Part shown: one piece after another, positions 22,251 through 33,690 of the stretch | Position numbering within the stretch: the first letter of the stretch is position 1 | Layout of the letters: each line of letters starts with the position of its first letter | From: Rhizomys pruinosus | Lineage: Eukaryota; Chordata; Mammalia; Rodentia; Spalacidae | Assembly: GCA_009823505.1 (NCBI GenBank) | Contig: VZQC01001057.1 | Coordinates: forward strand, 20,312 to 84,311 | Reading direction: 5' to 3' | DNA length: 64,000 bases | Made by a program: the position numbers and the translations under genes | The notes under the pieces: model-generated | What the model was told of the DNA's origin: nothing | What the model saw: the letters and a program-made list of their open reading frames with translations, nothing else | Databases searched by the model: none

Positions 22251-23330
22251 TTATCAATTCCAAGTAATAAATCAATTTATGAATTTTTGCAATAACCTAA
22301 ACTTGAAATCCTAATCTTGAAGGATTACCTATATAATCATTGGTTTTCATGGTATGATATAAATATAATAGAATCTTAATTTTAGTTAAACTAGTATTTC
22401 TTTTTGACTGAAAACAAAAAGCCAATTTTTTTCACACCCACTGAGACTCTTGCATTTTATTTGAAAGATTTTATTTCTGAAGCCAAACCTTGGAAGACAA
22501 AACAAGCTCATTTGGTTCACACCCCAGAACTGTAAATTTCCTGCCTGAGCCAACATCTAAGTGCCTGTATTAACGGCTTCCCATCAAACAGTATGTGTTA
22601 ATTCATCAGTCCGCACGACTTTATTTTATTTTAATACACTTATGTTCCTTTTGCTTAACACTTCCTATAAAGCAGAAAATGCTTATGAAACCTTAAATTT
22701 CTGGCAACCAACCAATATTATTTAGATAAATATCTCCCATGCTTTCGTTATGATATAAACCCCATCTGTCTTTCGTGGCCAACTAGGACAAACTTACTCT
22801 GGCTTCATTGTAAATATCCCAGAGGTTTTATTTCTAAACTGTTATATTTCCAAAATTCATATTTGTATTTTTGTAATTTTTGTAGGGTGTTTGTGTGTGA
22901 GTGCCTCTCGATTAGAAGTTCCAGTGTACATTCTCACTCTGGAAGTAACAGTTGTGAATTACTTTGATGAATGAAGTATACTCTGACGAGAGAGAGAGAG
23001 AGAGAATTTACATGAAAACAGCTCGAGTATTCTTAAAGAGAAAAATAAAAATAAATGAGAGGAAATAGGGTAAATGCTGGAAAAGTTTCCAATTATCAAA
23101 GAAACTGTAAATCTCTGTTGATTAAAATACTTAGTTTATGATATAAATTAGTAAATTAATGTCATAGAATATAGACATTACCCCATTACCCAATGTCTTA
23201 TGCAAAACTAAGTTGTAGAAATGTCAGAGTCAAATGGAAAGCATAGTTATGAAGATATTAGGGGAAATTATTTTTTAAATATATAATATTGAAGTGGAAA
23301 GGACCTATCTAGACATAAAAAGAGAACTCC
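22251..23330. other. Repeat-poor intergenic DNA
   Basis: No young repeat from 22,251 to about 23,330. The section 22,440-22,800 has balanced composition and several TAATTC/GTTAATTC-type homeodomain-like sites. A short (GA)n lies at about 22,987-23,004. Could hold a conserved non-coding element; unproven. Confidence 0.4.
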
Positions 23331-24100
23331 GGAAACAAAAAGAGAAATACTTATAAATTTAACTGCATGAAATTTTTATTTTTTCACAAAAAAATGGACA
23401 CAGACAAAAAGCAATTTAGGAAAACTTCAATGTACGTGATGAATAACAGTACAATCTGATCAAAAATTTATTCCTAAGAAAAGTGAACTAAGTTATTCTA
23501 AGTTATTTTATACAGAAATTTCTCTCACAAATAAACAGAAGAATGAATACACATACACATATGAAGTGGAAAAAACCACGTGTGCAGATTTGAATGAATA
23601 GACACCTATACGCAGTTAATAAACATACAGAAAACTCTCTAGTGTCTCAGATAATTAAATCAGTGGAAATTAAGACAATCATGAAATACTATTTCCTTTC
23701 ATCTTATCAGAAAATAGCAAAAGATAATGTGTAGCAGTGGAAGCAGAGAAGTGGGCACTCATTCACTGGACTCAGTAGTGGAAGCAGGCAAGTGGTCATT
23801 CTTACATTGGAGGCAGTGATACAAATTGCTGCAATCCCTTTGGAGGACACAATTTTGTAATATCTGACATTATAAAAATGTATCTACCCTTGACTTAATA
23901 GCAAGCACTCATTTCAGAAATTTCTATTGTGAAACTATTCATCCAGGTATGTAAGAGTAAGTAAGTACCAGCATGTTCCTTATAGCACTGTTTGCCTTAA
24001 GTAAATATGGGATTGGTCTCAATGGGCATTATAAGAGGACAAGTTAAAAGTATGTATTTCTATGTTGAAATAATATTCAGTAAATTAAAGAAATAAATTA
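23330..24100 (+). mobile_element. Ancient L1 ORF2 3' fragment
   Basis: Decayed but ordered matches to the end of mammalian L1 ORF2: CAGTGGAAATTAAGACAATCATGAAATAC, GGGCACTCATTCACTGG, CTACCCTTGACTTAATAGCAAGCACTCATTTC, TCCTTATAGCACTGTTTGCC. The segment around 23,735-23,800 carries a short internal duplication (GTAGTGGAAGCAG...). Confidence 0.6.
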
Positions 24101-24150
24101 AAATAAAGCTCACATTGCTGTGTATAATACACTAACTTTTTTATGAAGTC

Positions 24151-24174
24151 CCACACACACACACACACACACAC
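24151..24174 (+). repeat. (CA)n microsatellite
   Basis: Twelve CA units in a row. Confidence 0.95.
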
Positions 24175-24678
24175 GTATACGAAGACACATAATCACATAC
24201 ACATTTATCTTCCATTATTCTACCCATTTGTACCCTGACAGTTTTGTATGTAATATATGTATTACCTTTTCAATAAAAAGCATAATCTAAAAAACATGGT
24301 TCTTTGGAATTTTATTTTTGAAGTTTACTTATCTCATCTCTCATTTCTTTTCTTGTTCTTATCTCAAAGTCTATTTGCCAGTAATCACTGTTTTGACAGT
24401 GGGGCCCGCAGGGAGCTGATGATAACTTGTGACTCTTTCATAACACAGCACAGCAATCAGCAATTCAATTTCCTTGTACCCAAAAGGCCCTCTGTTAATG
24501 TTGTTGTCCAAGTATGTATCTTCCCTCATTTCCCAAAAATCTCAGGAGGAAGAATGAATTTTTTTGGTAATGAAGTTTAGGATAGTTCACATTGTTACCG
24601 AGGTGCTACACCCAAGCTATGGGGTTTCTTTCTAAGTCTCCAGAAGAGGCTGCTCTACTCAGTACCTTCCCCCCATGC
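24175..24678. other. Intergenic DNA with a 107-codon open frame
   Basis: The frame at 24,257-24,580 has no recognisable domain, a hydrophobic Phe/Leu-rich start and no convincing context for a gene. Most likely chance. Confidence 0.4.
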
Positions 24679-24692
24679 TGTTAGCACTTCCT

Positions 24693-24920
24693 TTTTAAAT
24701 TTTTTTATTTATTATTTTTATGTGTATGAGTGTACTATCTGCATGTAGGTTGGTGCACCCATGTCATGCAGTGCTGCAGAGGTCAGAACAGGGAATCAAG
24801 ATTCCCCTGGAACTGGAGTTAAAGATGGTTCTTAGCCACCATGTGGGTGCTGGGAATCGAACCCGGGTCCTCTGCAAGAGTAGTCGGTGCTCTTAACTGC
24901 TGAGCCATCTCTCCAGTCCC
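24693..24920 (-). mobile_element. B2 SINE, older subfamily
   Basis: Reversed B2 flanked by TGTTAGCACTTCCT (24,679-24,692) and TGTTAGAACTTCCT (24,921-24,934). It has only one CTGGAACTGGAGTT unit, so it lacks the 17-bp duplication. Confidence 0.95.
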
Positions 24921-25139
24921 TGTTAGAACTTCCTACAATGCCCTCTCTCCCACATAGAAGTTGTTTCAGAGTTTATTCATGTTTTTCAAAAAGATTCAAG
25001 TCAAGTATCACTTTGTTCTACATTGAATTTCATTACTACTTCATGTATATTCAATCATTTCTCTGATTTTGCACCTTACTTTATTAAAAACATATTAGAC
25101 ATTCCAATAATAGACTAAGAAAATATTAATTGAGGTGGA

Positions 25140-25262
25140 TTTTGACACAGGGTATCCCTGTAACCCCAGTTGGTCATGAACATACTATATAGACCAGGCT
25201 GGTCTTGATCTCACAAGAGATCCACCTGCCTCTGCCTCTAGCATGTGCCTGGATGCACAGCT
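25140..25262 (-). mobile_element. B1 SINE, diverged
   Basis: GACCAGGCTGGTCTTGATCTCACAAGAGATCCACCTGCCTCTGCCTC is the reversed 7SL-derived B1 core. Left end degraded. Confidence 0.82.
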
Positions 25263-25539
25263 ACATTTACATTTTAATGTTGTTTTATTTGATAGATAAC
25301 ATCTTCTATTTTTATCATAGGTAACATGATGTTCTTTTCAGAAAAAGATACTTATAAAATTTTGTATGAAATGCACAAAGCTTCAATAAAAATTGGCTTT
25401 GAAAAAAAAGAAAGTTACGTATGCACACATTGTCGATCACTTCAATGTAGCTAATTATCAATTGCATTGATACTATTTCTTTTGAGATGAAGACTCACAA
25501 TACTCTGTATTTTTCAAGAATACAGTATATTATCACTAA

Positions 25540-26080
25540 CTGTAGTCATGTTGCTGCATGATAGACCTCTTGAAATGTATTCTTCCTAATTACAATTATG
25601 TATCTTTAATAAAAATCTCCCTATTTCCTCCAGATTCCAGTAATCTCAGTCTTTGGAAAATGACATTATATTCTCTACCATGGGATTCCATATATAAGGG
25701 ATATCATGTACTATTTGTCTATAAGTGACCTATTCCACTTAATATAATATCAGCCATTTTTTAGAAAATAAATGCATTTATTTATTTATTTATTTATATG
25801 TGTATGAATGCACTGTCTGCATGTAGGTTGGTGCACCCATGTCATGCAATGCCACGGAGGTCAGAAGTGGGCATTGGATTCCCCTGGAACTGGAGTCAAA
25901 GATGGTTCTCAGCCGCCATGTGGGTGCTGGGGATCGAACCAGGATCCTCTGCAAGAGCAGTTGGCACTCTTCACCACTAGGCCATCTCTCCAGCCCCAAT
26001 ATCACCCATTTTTACTCATATTCTTACAAATGGATGTTTCTTTTTTAAATAGTTGATTGCTGTCCCATGGTGTTAGACAT
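25540..26080 (-). mobile_element. Ancient L1 3' region, split by B2
   Basis: Reversed mammalian L1 3' end text (CTTAATATAATATCAGCC, CATGGTGTTAGACATTTTC) interrupted at 25,762-25,997 by a B2 whose TSD lies within the L1. Confidence 0.55.
25762..25997 (-). mobile_element. B2 SINE, older subfamily
   Basis: TSD AATATCAGCCATTTTT / AATATCACCCATTTTT (25,746-25,761; 25,998-26,013). Reversed B2 with a single CTGGAACTGGAGT unit, a (TTTA)n tail and an intact reversed head. Confidence 0.95.
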
Positions 26081-26094
26081 TTTCATTATTCGCA

Positions 26095-26275
26095 TTTATT
26101 TTGATTATTTTTATGTTTATGTATGTTGGTCTTGCTTACGTGTTTGAGTGCATCCATGTGATGCAATGCCTGTGGAGCCCAGAAGAGAGCATTAGATCCA
26201 TTGGGACTGGAGTTAGAGATCCTTGTTAGCCATCATGTGGGAAACAAATCCATGTCCTTTGCAAGAGCAGCCTGT
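26095..26275 (-). mobile_element. Diverged B2-type SINE
   Basis: Same block order as B2 but much decayed (GATGCAATGCCTGTGGAGCCCAGAAGAGAG, GGGACTGGAGTTAGAGATCC). Directly followed by a B1; the pair could be a composite or neighbouring insertions. Confidence 0.75.
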
Positions 26276-26278
26276 GCT

Positions 26279-26418
26279 TGAGACAGGGTCTCCCTTTAGC
26301 TCCAGCTCTCTTGGAACTCACTCTGTAGACCAGGCTGGCCTTGAACTCACAAAGATCACCTGCCTCTGCCTCCCGAGTGCTGGGATTAAAGGTATGTGCC
26401 ACCATGCCCAGCTCCTGT
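26279..26418 (-). mobile_element. B1 SINE
   Basis: Reversed B1: GAGACAGGGTCTCCCTTTAGC, TGTAGACCAGGCTGGCCTTG, GTGCTGGGATTAAAGG. Confidence 0.93.
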
Positions 26419-26829
26419 GGTCTTAAATGCTGAACTCTACTCACTTTTATTTCTTCCACCATGATTAAGTTGATGTCATTGCCAACTGTTAAGAGTACAA
26501 TGATTAACACAGGATTGTAGCTATTTCTTAGATGTCGTTGATTTTATTCACACACACAGTAGTGAGACTGTTAAATTATGTAGTAGTCCTACATTTAAGT
26601 TTTTGTCCCGCTTCCATACTCTTTACCTTAATGACTCTACTAGTTTACAGTCTCACTAAAATCATATAAAAAGTATGTTTTGTACACAATCTTCGTAGTA
26701 CTTTATCTTTTGTGCTATCAGTAATAGTCATTCTAATAAGTAAGAGATGATATAACATTTTAGTTTAGATTTCATTTGCTTGATGATTCATGATGTTGAA
26801 CTTTTTGTGTATCTGTTTCCTATTTTAAT

Positions 26830-27023
26830 TTTTTTTAATTTATTTTATTTTATTTATTTCTGTATGTGTATGAATGTACTGTCTGCATGCAAGTTTGTGC
26901 ACCCATGTCGTGCAATGCCGCGGAGGTCAGAAGAGGGTGTCGGATTCCCCTGGAACTGGAGTTCTCCTAGAATTGGAGTTTCAGACGTTTCTCGGCCGCC
27001 ATGTGGGTGCTGAGGATCGCCCC
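26830..27023 (-). mobile_element. 5'-truncated B2 SINE with TSD
   Basis: TSD CTGTTTCCTATTTTAAT (26,813-26,829; 27,024-27,040). The copy stops inside the head (GTGCTGAGGATCG), so the tRNA-like A box was never inserted. The body has the 17-bp duplication. A clean example of incomplete reverse transcription. Confidence 0.93.
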
Positions 27024-27190
27024 CTGTTTCCTATTTTAATATCTTCCTTTGAGAAATCTCCATTTATCTATTTTGCCCATTTTATATTATTATAATTTGT
27101 TACTGAGTTAGTTGTTTATGTATTTCTTCATATTTGATAATATGTACTAGGAGAAACTATTACATTTGTTGAGATAAAATGTACGCTCTC

Positions 27191-27407
27191 TGGGCTAGAG
27201 AGATGGCTCAGCAGTTAAGAGCAACAACTGCTCTTGCAGAGGACCCGGGTTCAATTCCCAGCACCCACATGGGGGCTAAGTACCGTCTTTGACTCCAGTT
27301 CCAGGGGAATCCGACACCCTCTTCTGAGCTCCGTGGCATTGCACGACATGGGTGCACCAACCTACATGCAGATGTACACTCATCCACATAAAAAATTAAA
27401 AAAATAA
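27191..27407 (+). mobile_element. B2 SINE, older subfamily
   Basis: Sense B2 with B box GGGTTCAATTCCC and one GACTCCAGTTCCAGG unit. AAATGTAC-like repeats flank it. Confidence 0.93.
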
Positions 27408-27539
27408 GAAATGTACAGTCTCACTTATCTGTTGCCAGAGAGCCACTCTTGTGAAAATCAAAAGACATGGCAATGTATTTTTCCAATTCTGTAGATATTT
27501 TACAGAATGGAAGTAATTCATATAAAAATACCAAGGATA

Positions 27540-27688
27540 GGTCGGGCGTGGTGGCGCACTCCTTTAATCCTAGCACTCGGGAGGCAGAGGCAGGCGGATC
27601 TCTGTGAGTTCAAGGACAGCCTTGTCTACAGCGAGTTCCAGGACAGCTGGGGCTACAAGGAGACCCTGTCTCGAAAAGACTCCCCCCC
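27540..27688 (+). mobile_element. B1 SINE
   Basis: GGTCGGGCGTGGTGGCGCAC start, CTCGGGAGGCAGAGGCAGG, and CCCTGTCTCG end. TSD AAAATACCAAGGATA on both sides. CpG-rich, hence probably young. Confidence 0.96.
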
Positions 27689-27705
27689 AAAAAATACCAA
27701 GGATA

Positions 27706-28160
27706 TTCTATCCAAAACAGGAAAAAGTCCTAAAAGTTTTATGGAACCATAAGGGACTCCAAATAGACAAAGTAAACTTAAGCAAAAAGTAGAAAGCTGG
27801 AGCTATCCCACTGTGCAACTTCAGAGTATACTTCAACGCTAAAATAACCAAAGCAACATGGTACTGACGTAAAGCGACACATAGAACAATAGACTAGAAT
27901 AAAGAACCCAGAAATAAATCCGTGCGTTCTCAACTAGCAGCTTTTTGATGCAAGATGTCAAGAACATATGATGGGAAATGATGTTTCTTCTATAAGTTTG
28001 GGGAATTATGGAAATCCACATGCAAGAGAATACAATTAAAACTTTATGTCTCAACATACAACAACACAAATTCAAATTGGGTTCAACACTTAAATGAAAG
28101 ACATAAAACTACCTGCATTAGTGGAAAACAAAGAAGAATGCTTCGTGACAGTTGAGACGA
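27706..28160 (+). mobile_element. Old L1 ORF2 fragment
   Basis: Ordered remnants: AGCTATCCCACTGTGCAACTTC, CAAAGCAACATGGTACTG, GAACCCAGAAATAAATCCGTG, ACTACCTGCATTAGTGGAAAAC. These match the region of ORF2 after the reverse transcriptase. Frame lost. Confidence 0.7.
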
Positions 28161-28987
28161 ATATTTTTTTTCATTAAACATTTTTTTAAGTGTAACTAAC
28201 ATGATACAGGAATTTACTGCTTGCTGTTATCTACATTACATCAGTATTTGATTCAAATGTGAAATGCGTTGTTTTTACTAAGAGCCTCAGTTTTCTCATC
28301 TGGAAACAGGGTTGACACATCCTTTATAAAGGGAGAGTTTTGGTGACAATGTGTAAATGAACGTGTAAAGTATAACATTGTAAAATGCTTTAATAATATG
28401 AGGGGTTCTTGTTAAATGGTCATGTAGAGTGAGATTTTAAAAAGGACAAAAACCTTTGGGTTTCCAGTGATTTATTTTGCAGCTCAGATTGATGTGTCAT
28501 TTCTAGTTGTTTCACAAGCCATACTTCCAGCTGTCATCCATCAGCATGTTGGCCACAGCCTGTTCTTGGCTGCCTGTCTGGATGGAATTAGTTATCCTTC
28601 CTAAATCAGCCTCGTTTTCTCCAGACAAAATCCCTCCTTCCCAAGGACGGAAATTCTCTCAGTGAATTTTGTACTGACAAACTCTTTTAAATGGACTCAG
28701 TAGGTCATGTGCGTGTGTAACCAAAACAATTAAAGAAGACGTCAAAATTTTGAGACAGTGAGAGAGAAGGGTACAAATAATGTCAAATACAATCCTCATG
28801 TATGAAATTCTCCAAAAAAAAAAAAACTTTTAAAAAGGAAGGCAGCCATTATTAGTTTACAGCAGTGGTAATCAGTCCATACCAGGTATTAGGACCACAT
28901 GAGAATCCTCAAAAATACGGTGTTCAGGGCATGAGTTTTTATGTAACTGATCTGCATCAAAACAAGGATTTTACCATTTAAAAAAAA
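28161..28987. other. Intergenic DNA, MIR fragment inside
   Basis: 28,280-28,400 reads as a sense MIR 3' half (GAGCCTCAGTTTTCTCATCTGGAAA). The section 28,480-28,740 is repeat-free with balanced composition and no open frame of note. Confidence 0.5.
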
Positions 28988-28998
28988 ACTGTACTATG

Positions 28999-29222
28999 GT
29001 GGCTGGAGAGATGACTCTGTGGTTAAGAGCACCTGCTGTTCTCACAGAGGACACAGGTTCAAATCCCCATATCCACATGGCTGTTAACAACTGACCATAA
29101 CTCCAGTTCTGGGGAATCTGACAGTCTCTTCTGACCTCCACAGGTATTGCATGACATGGGTGCACTTACATTCAAGTAAGAAATGCACTCATGTGCATAA
29201 AAATAAAAATAAAAATAAATAA
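28999..29222 (+). mobile_element. B2 SINE, older subfamily
   Basis: Sense B2 with GAGCACCTGCTGTTCTCACAGAGGACACAGG head, a single AACTCCAGTTCTGG unit, an (AAAAT)n tail and flanking CTGTACTATG/CTGTACTCTG. Confidence 0.94.
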
Positions 29223-29224
29223 AT

Positions 29225-30745
29225 CTGTACTCTGATGTTTCTAAGGAACATTTATGGTTAAGAAAATGAGAATGTAATTTCGAACATACCATTTTGATGA
29301 TAGTATGGGTGATGCATTGGACTCCAAGAAGGATATAGCTATAAGTAATCAGACCAATGAGGGGCAAAGAGCCATTGGAATAGTCCAGGATAGACTAAAA
29401 CCTAAAAATGTTTTAAAAGGGATAAACTGTCACCTCTACCAAGTACAATACTAGTTACATTAAAGTGGAGACCACGTTTCATAAGTTTCCCTAATTAAGT
29501 ATCTAGCTGTAATAGATATATAATAAATACTTTCCACTAGATTGGTAATCACTAAAAATTAACCACTTAACTCCAATTTTTGAAAAATCAAAATTTCTAG
29601 CAAGTATAATCTGATACAAAATTGTACAGACAGACACACACATACACACACATATATACATATATATGTATATATATATATATATATATATAAAATCTCA
29701 AATGTGATGCTAATGGATAGTGACTCTAGGTCAAGTGTATGGACAGTTATTGTATTCTTGCCTAGGTTTGAGAATTTTCACTATAAAATGTTTGTAAGTC
29801 ACAGAATTATATACTTTGAAATGGCTATAATTATAAAGTTTAAGTTCATATATATATAATATATATATAATATATCATATAATATACATATATTACCATC
29901 ACAAACAATTAGAGGGAATACACAGATTTTGTGGATCTTCAAATACAAAGACAAATGACTAGAGGAACATATATGTATGAGGAGAAACATACGAATGAGA
30001 ACTGACAACGTGGGTCACAGAATCAGGACTTCAAAGAATACCAACCTATTGGAATGTTGGTTAGTAATTATCATTCTCCTTTGAGGAGCACAGCACCAAC
30101 TGGACACATAGTGGATGACTTGTTAGATGAGCAGTTGGTGTGAAAATGTCCTGAACTGTTTCAGTTGGTCATGGCTTGATGTGAGACAAGGGTATGACAG
30201 TTGCTAAGTAAAGTCATAAGACTTAAGATATCTGGAGTAGAATGTGCATGGTCAAAGCAATGAAGTTTGAGTCTAAAGAGATATTTGTATAGATCAAGCT
30301 GTATCTAAAGCATTCTCTCTATTCTTGGATAGACATAAAGTACACAAGAGAATCAAGAAACTGAAGAAATTTTAAAGAGTTACCTCATCTGAGACATGGA
30401 TTGGAGGGTTTGTGCCTCGTCAGTGGCCTACATGAGAAATTCAGCCTGGAAGGGTAAATTGGGAGGGCAGATAAATAATCTCTGGCAGGTACTGAGAAAG
30501 TAAGAAGCTAAGAAGTGCAGGCTGAGCAATCCTTGTGTTTCTCAAGAACTAGACCCAAAGGGTTAACACTGCAGAGTTCCCCAAATCCTGGGCGGCAGCT
30601 GTGAAGCAGACCCACTGCAGCTGCTGTTGAGTTTGGCTTCATAGCCTTCTGCCTGCCATCTCTGCCACTGTGTGCCAAAACCAGGAAAGGGCTATGAGAA
30701 GCTAGAGAAGAGAAGATTAAAAAAGGATGTGCTCACTTCTTTCCA
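29225..30745. other. AT-rich intergenic DNA with TA/CA microsatellites
   Basis: Holds (CA)n/(TA)n at 29,636-29,692 and an ATATATATAA-rich palindromic tract at 29,849-29,893. Nothing coding recognised. The part 30,560-30,700 is GC-richer but not recognisable. Confidence 0.5.
29636..29692 (+). repeat. Compound (CA)n/(TA)n microsatellite
   Basis: CACACACATACACACACATATATACATATATATGTATATATA... grading from CA into TA. Confidence 0.93.
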
Positions 30746-32300
30746 AATGCATAGGGCAGGGTTGTAATGATTACTATGCCCAGTTTGCAGGTGAAGAAAC
30801 TAAGGCTAGGCATTGACTAAAAGCCACATTGCTAAAGAATAGAAAAAATGAAACTCATTTGTCTGTATAATATTTATTAAGAATTCTTTTTGTCTGGTAC
30901 TAGAGAAAAAAGGTGAATAACATATAGCCCTTGCTTTCTTGATGCATAAGAATATCTTAAAAAAACAATAAGGATTAAAATACATGATGTATTGTCACAT
31001 GGGGGAGAACTGTTATTTAAGTGGAGTTAAAGGATAAGACACATGGAGTGAATGATGGGAAGACTGTCTGGAAAATTGATTTGGGCTCAGATTGTGATGG
31101 CCTGAAAATGCTATGCCAAAAGTTAGTGGGCTCTGTGCTGTACACAGCAAAACATAAACATTGCTAAAGCAGAGGAGCTGCATGGTCAAATTCATTTAAC
31201 AAGAGAACTCTAGGAGCAGGTGGAGAATAAACTGGGGGAAGCAGCAAAGAACGACAATGAAATTCGCTACTGTGTGCATGGGAAAAAATGAAGACTAGAG
31301 AAACTAAGGCTATGGTAATAGAGCCATAAGAGAATGCAGACAAAAAGATAGATGGTCTTTTTAGATATTGAATTGTGACAGAGTTGACACAGAGAATAAG
31401 CATAAGGAGGTAAATGATGCTGTTGAACATTAGATTAGACAGTAAATGGAAATGGAGATCCAGACAAAAGGTCAAGTTGAAGGAGTTAGATGATGCTTGG
31501 TTGGGGTACATTGAACTTCAGATGATGGTCTGGTAATCAGTTAAAGTCAGGATTAGAACTGGTGAAAAACAACTTGGTTAAAATGGGGGTTGGGGAATTG
31601 TTTATTTTTTCAAGTTGGTTGATTCTAAAACAGTCTGTTTTATAAAGAAGGCATAAAAGGAAAGATCTAGGAAGGAAAAAGCAGGGAAAGGAATGGGAGA
31701 TAGGGAAGGAGGAGAGTGGGTGTGGAACAAAGGAAGAAAAAAGTAGCATCAGGACAGGAGTCCTGGACAATATACTAATTATGATGTGGCACATGGTAGG
31801 GGCATATAAAACAGAATTCTAAATGAAACTAATGTACAGATGAGTGAATGTATGAATCCCAACAAGTACAGGAATATATCAAAGGGCTGAACATGGTGAG
31901 AGTGGTAGAACCTCTTAGAAATAATCTATTTATGTGTACCAAGGGAGAATAAAGTTTTGAGACTACACTGGAAAATAAAGGGAAAAGAATACAATTGGAA
32001 AGAGTCCTGAGGGACGTGGGATATAGTTGGAACACTGAATTTAGTTACTCGTGGTAGAAACATGATGGTAAACACACTCTATGTGCATCAAGGACAGGAG
32101 TTAGGAGAGCTTTGTGAACATCAATCAGAGAATCTTCCTATAAAGAAGAGAATTTTGACAAGGAACTTAAATTTGGTGACGCTTGTACTGCTGAGAAGAA
32201 AGGAAAGCAAAACAAACGTAAAGGAATTAGTGCAGGCTATTATTTGTGTATGCCACTCAAGTGTCTGTGTGCTGGAAGCTTGGTCCCCAGTGTGGAAACG
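30745..32300. repeat. Ancient mammalian repeat-derived DNA
   Basis: 30,750-30,850 resembles a reversed MIR (CCCAGTTTGCAGGTGAAGAAACTAAGG). 30,860-30,960 resembles a reversed L2 3' end. The following purine-rich, GGAGTTAGATGATGC / GAACATGGTGAGAGTGG-like text is typical of old mammalian LINE/DNA-element relics, but I cannot name it. Minus-strand frames (31,164-31,511 and others) are chance. Confidence 0.4.
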
Positions 32301-32318
32301 TTAAGAGCAGTGGAATCA

Positions 32319-32485
32319 GGCTGGCAAGATGGCACATCAGGTAGACACTTGCCACCAAGCCTGATGATCTGAATTAATCCTTACAACTCACATGGCGAGA
32401 GTAGAGAGCCGACACTCACAAATTGTTCAACTGCCACATGCAAGCAGCTGCACTAACCTCCATACATTCTATACACACGCACTCG

Positions 32486-32524
<39 letters not shown>
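32319..32524 (+). mobile_element. B3 SINE ending in (AC)n
   Basis: GGCTGGCAAGATGGCACATCAGGTAGACACTTGCCACCAAGCCTGATGATCTG head, CACATGGCGAGAGTAGAGAGCCGAC, and then an (AC)n run of about 34 bases (32,490-32,523) grown from the tail. Confidence 0.9.
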
Positions 32525-32525
<1 letters not shown>

Positions 32526-33250
32526 TTGTTTAAAAAGAGTAGTAGCTTTAAAGATAGGACTGGGAAAGAGCTCGTAAGAATAATAATTCTGGTTTTCTGT
32601 CTGGCCAGATAAGGTCTCCCTCTTACTAGCGCTCCTGTTATTGCTATACCATGTGCCATGATATAATCCAGCCAAGGGTCATTCGGCAGAGCTATGCTTT
32701 GCTATTGGAATTTTAGCATCTAAAACTGTGAGCTAAATGTATGTCTTTTAACATAACCTCAGCTATTTCATTATATTAGCAGAAAATGGATTAAGGCAGA
32801 TAACTTGAGGACACTGAGGCTGAATTTGGCTCAAATAGAGTGAAAAGTTGGAACATGTTAGTAGTTGGGTTAAGAAAGCCTCACATTTATAGGGCAAGTC
32901 CATCGTGGCATAATCATCAGCCCAGTGTCCCAGTCTGATCACGAGTAAATCACATTATGAGATAGCAACATGTTCTTTTCTCCTATCAGACACTGCTCCA
33001 CAGCACTTACCTTAAGGGACTAGTAACAGCATTAAGGTGCTGGATTTTTCTCATTCCTCATGTCTTAATCTTTATGCTTCACATAGAGAAAATGCAATTC
33101 TTACTGGACAAAATACTCAAAGCATATTTATAAATACAGACACTATGAAGCCTATAAAGAATTTTGAAAGAGCTGTGATAGGAAAGGTTTCAGTGTCAGG
33201 ATGTAAAATTGAAAGTTGATCCTGTAAGACTGAAGACCCAAACCTCTGCA
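32525..33250. other. Intergenic DNA, nothing recognised
   Basis: No family features, no repeat recognised. Confidence 0.45.
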
Positions 33251-33263
33251 TAGAAAAACTTTT

Positions 33264-33520
33264 TTTTTAATTTTTTTATTAATTTTATTTATTTCTGTAT
33301 GTGTCTGAATGTACTGTCTGCATGCAAGTTTGTGCACCCGTGTCGTGCAATGCCGCGGAGGTCAGAAGAGGGTGTCGGATTCCCCTGGAACTGGAGTTCT
33401 CCTGGAATTGGAGTTTCAGATGGTTCTCGGCCTCGGCCACCATGTGGGTGCTGGGGATCGAACCCGGGTCCTCTGTAAGAGCGGTCGGCACTCTTAACCG
33501 CTAGGCCATCTCTCCAGCCC
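33264..33520 (-). mobile_element. B2 SINE, young subfamily
   Basis: TSD AGAAAAACTTTT (33,252-33,263; 33,521-33,532). Reversed B2 with the 17-bp duplication, a CpG-rich head (GAGCGGTCGGCACTCTTAACCG) and B box GGGATCGAACCCG reversed. It carries a small extra CGGCCT unit near 33,430. Confidence 0.97.
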
Positions 33521-33532
33521 AGAAAAACTTTT

Positions 33533-33690
33533 AAAAGAATAAAAAAAAAAGATGTAAGACATGTATGACAGAATGCATGAGCTCTGGTGGGGTGGGGGGC
33601 ATGGAAAGGGGAATAAGTCTTAATTGGACTGAGAAATGTTGTATGAAATGCACACGACTTCAATAAAAATATATTTTTTTAAAAAGAGTG
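33533..33690 (+). mobile_element. L1 3'-terminal fragment
   Basis: A-run, GATGTAAGACATGTATGACAGAATGCATGAGCTC, GGTGGGGTGGGGGGCATGG, AATAAGTCTTAATTGGACTGAGAAATGTTGTATGAAATGCACACGACTTCAATAAAAAT. It is a very short 5'-truncated L1. Its last ~110 bases parallel the ends at 14.35-14.46 kb and 1-260. Confidence 0.75.

Noticed and set aside
27191..27220. tRNA genes (B2 heads with A and B box)
   Set aside because: The tRNA-like heads lack an acceptor stem and cloverleaf and continue into SINE bodies.
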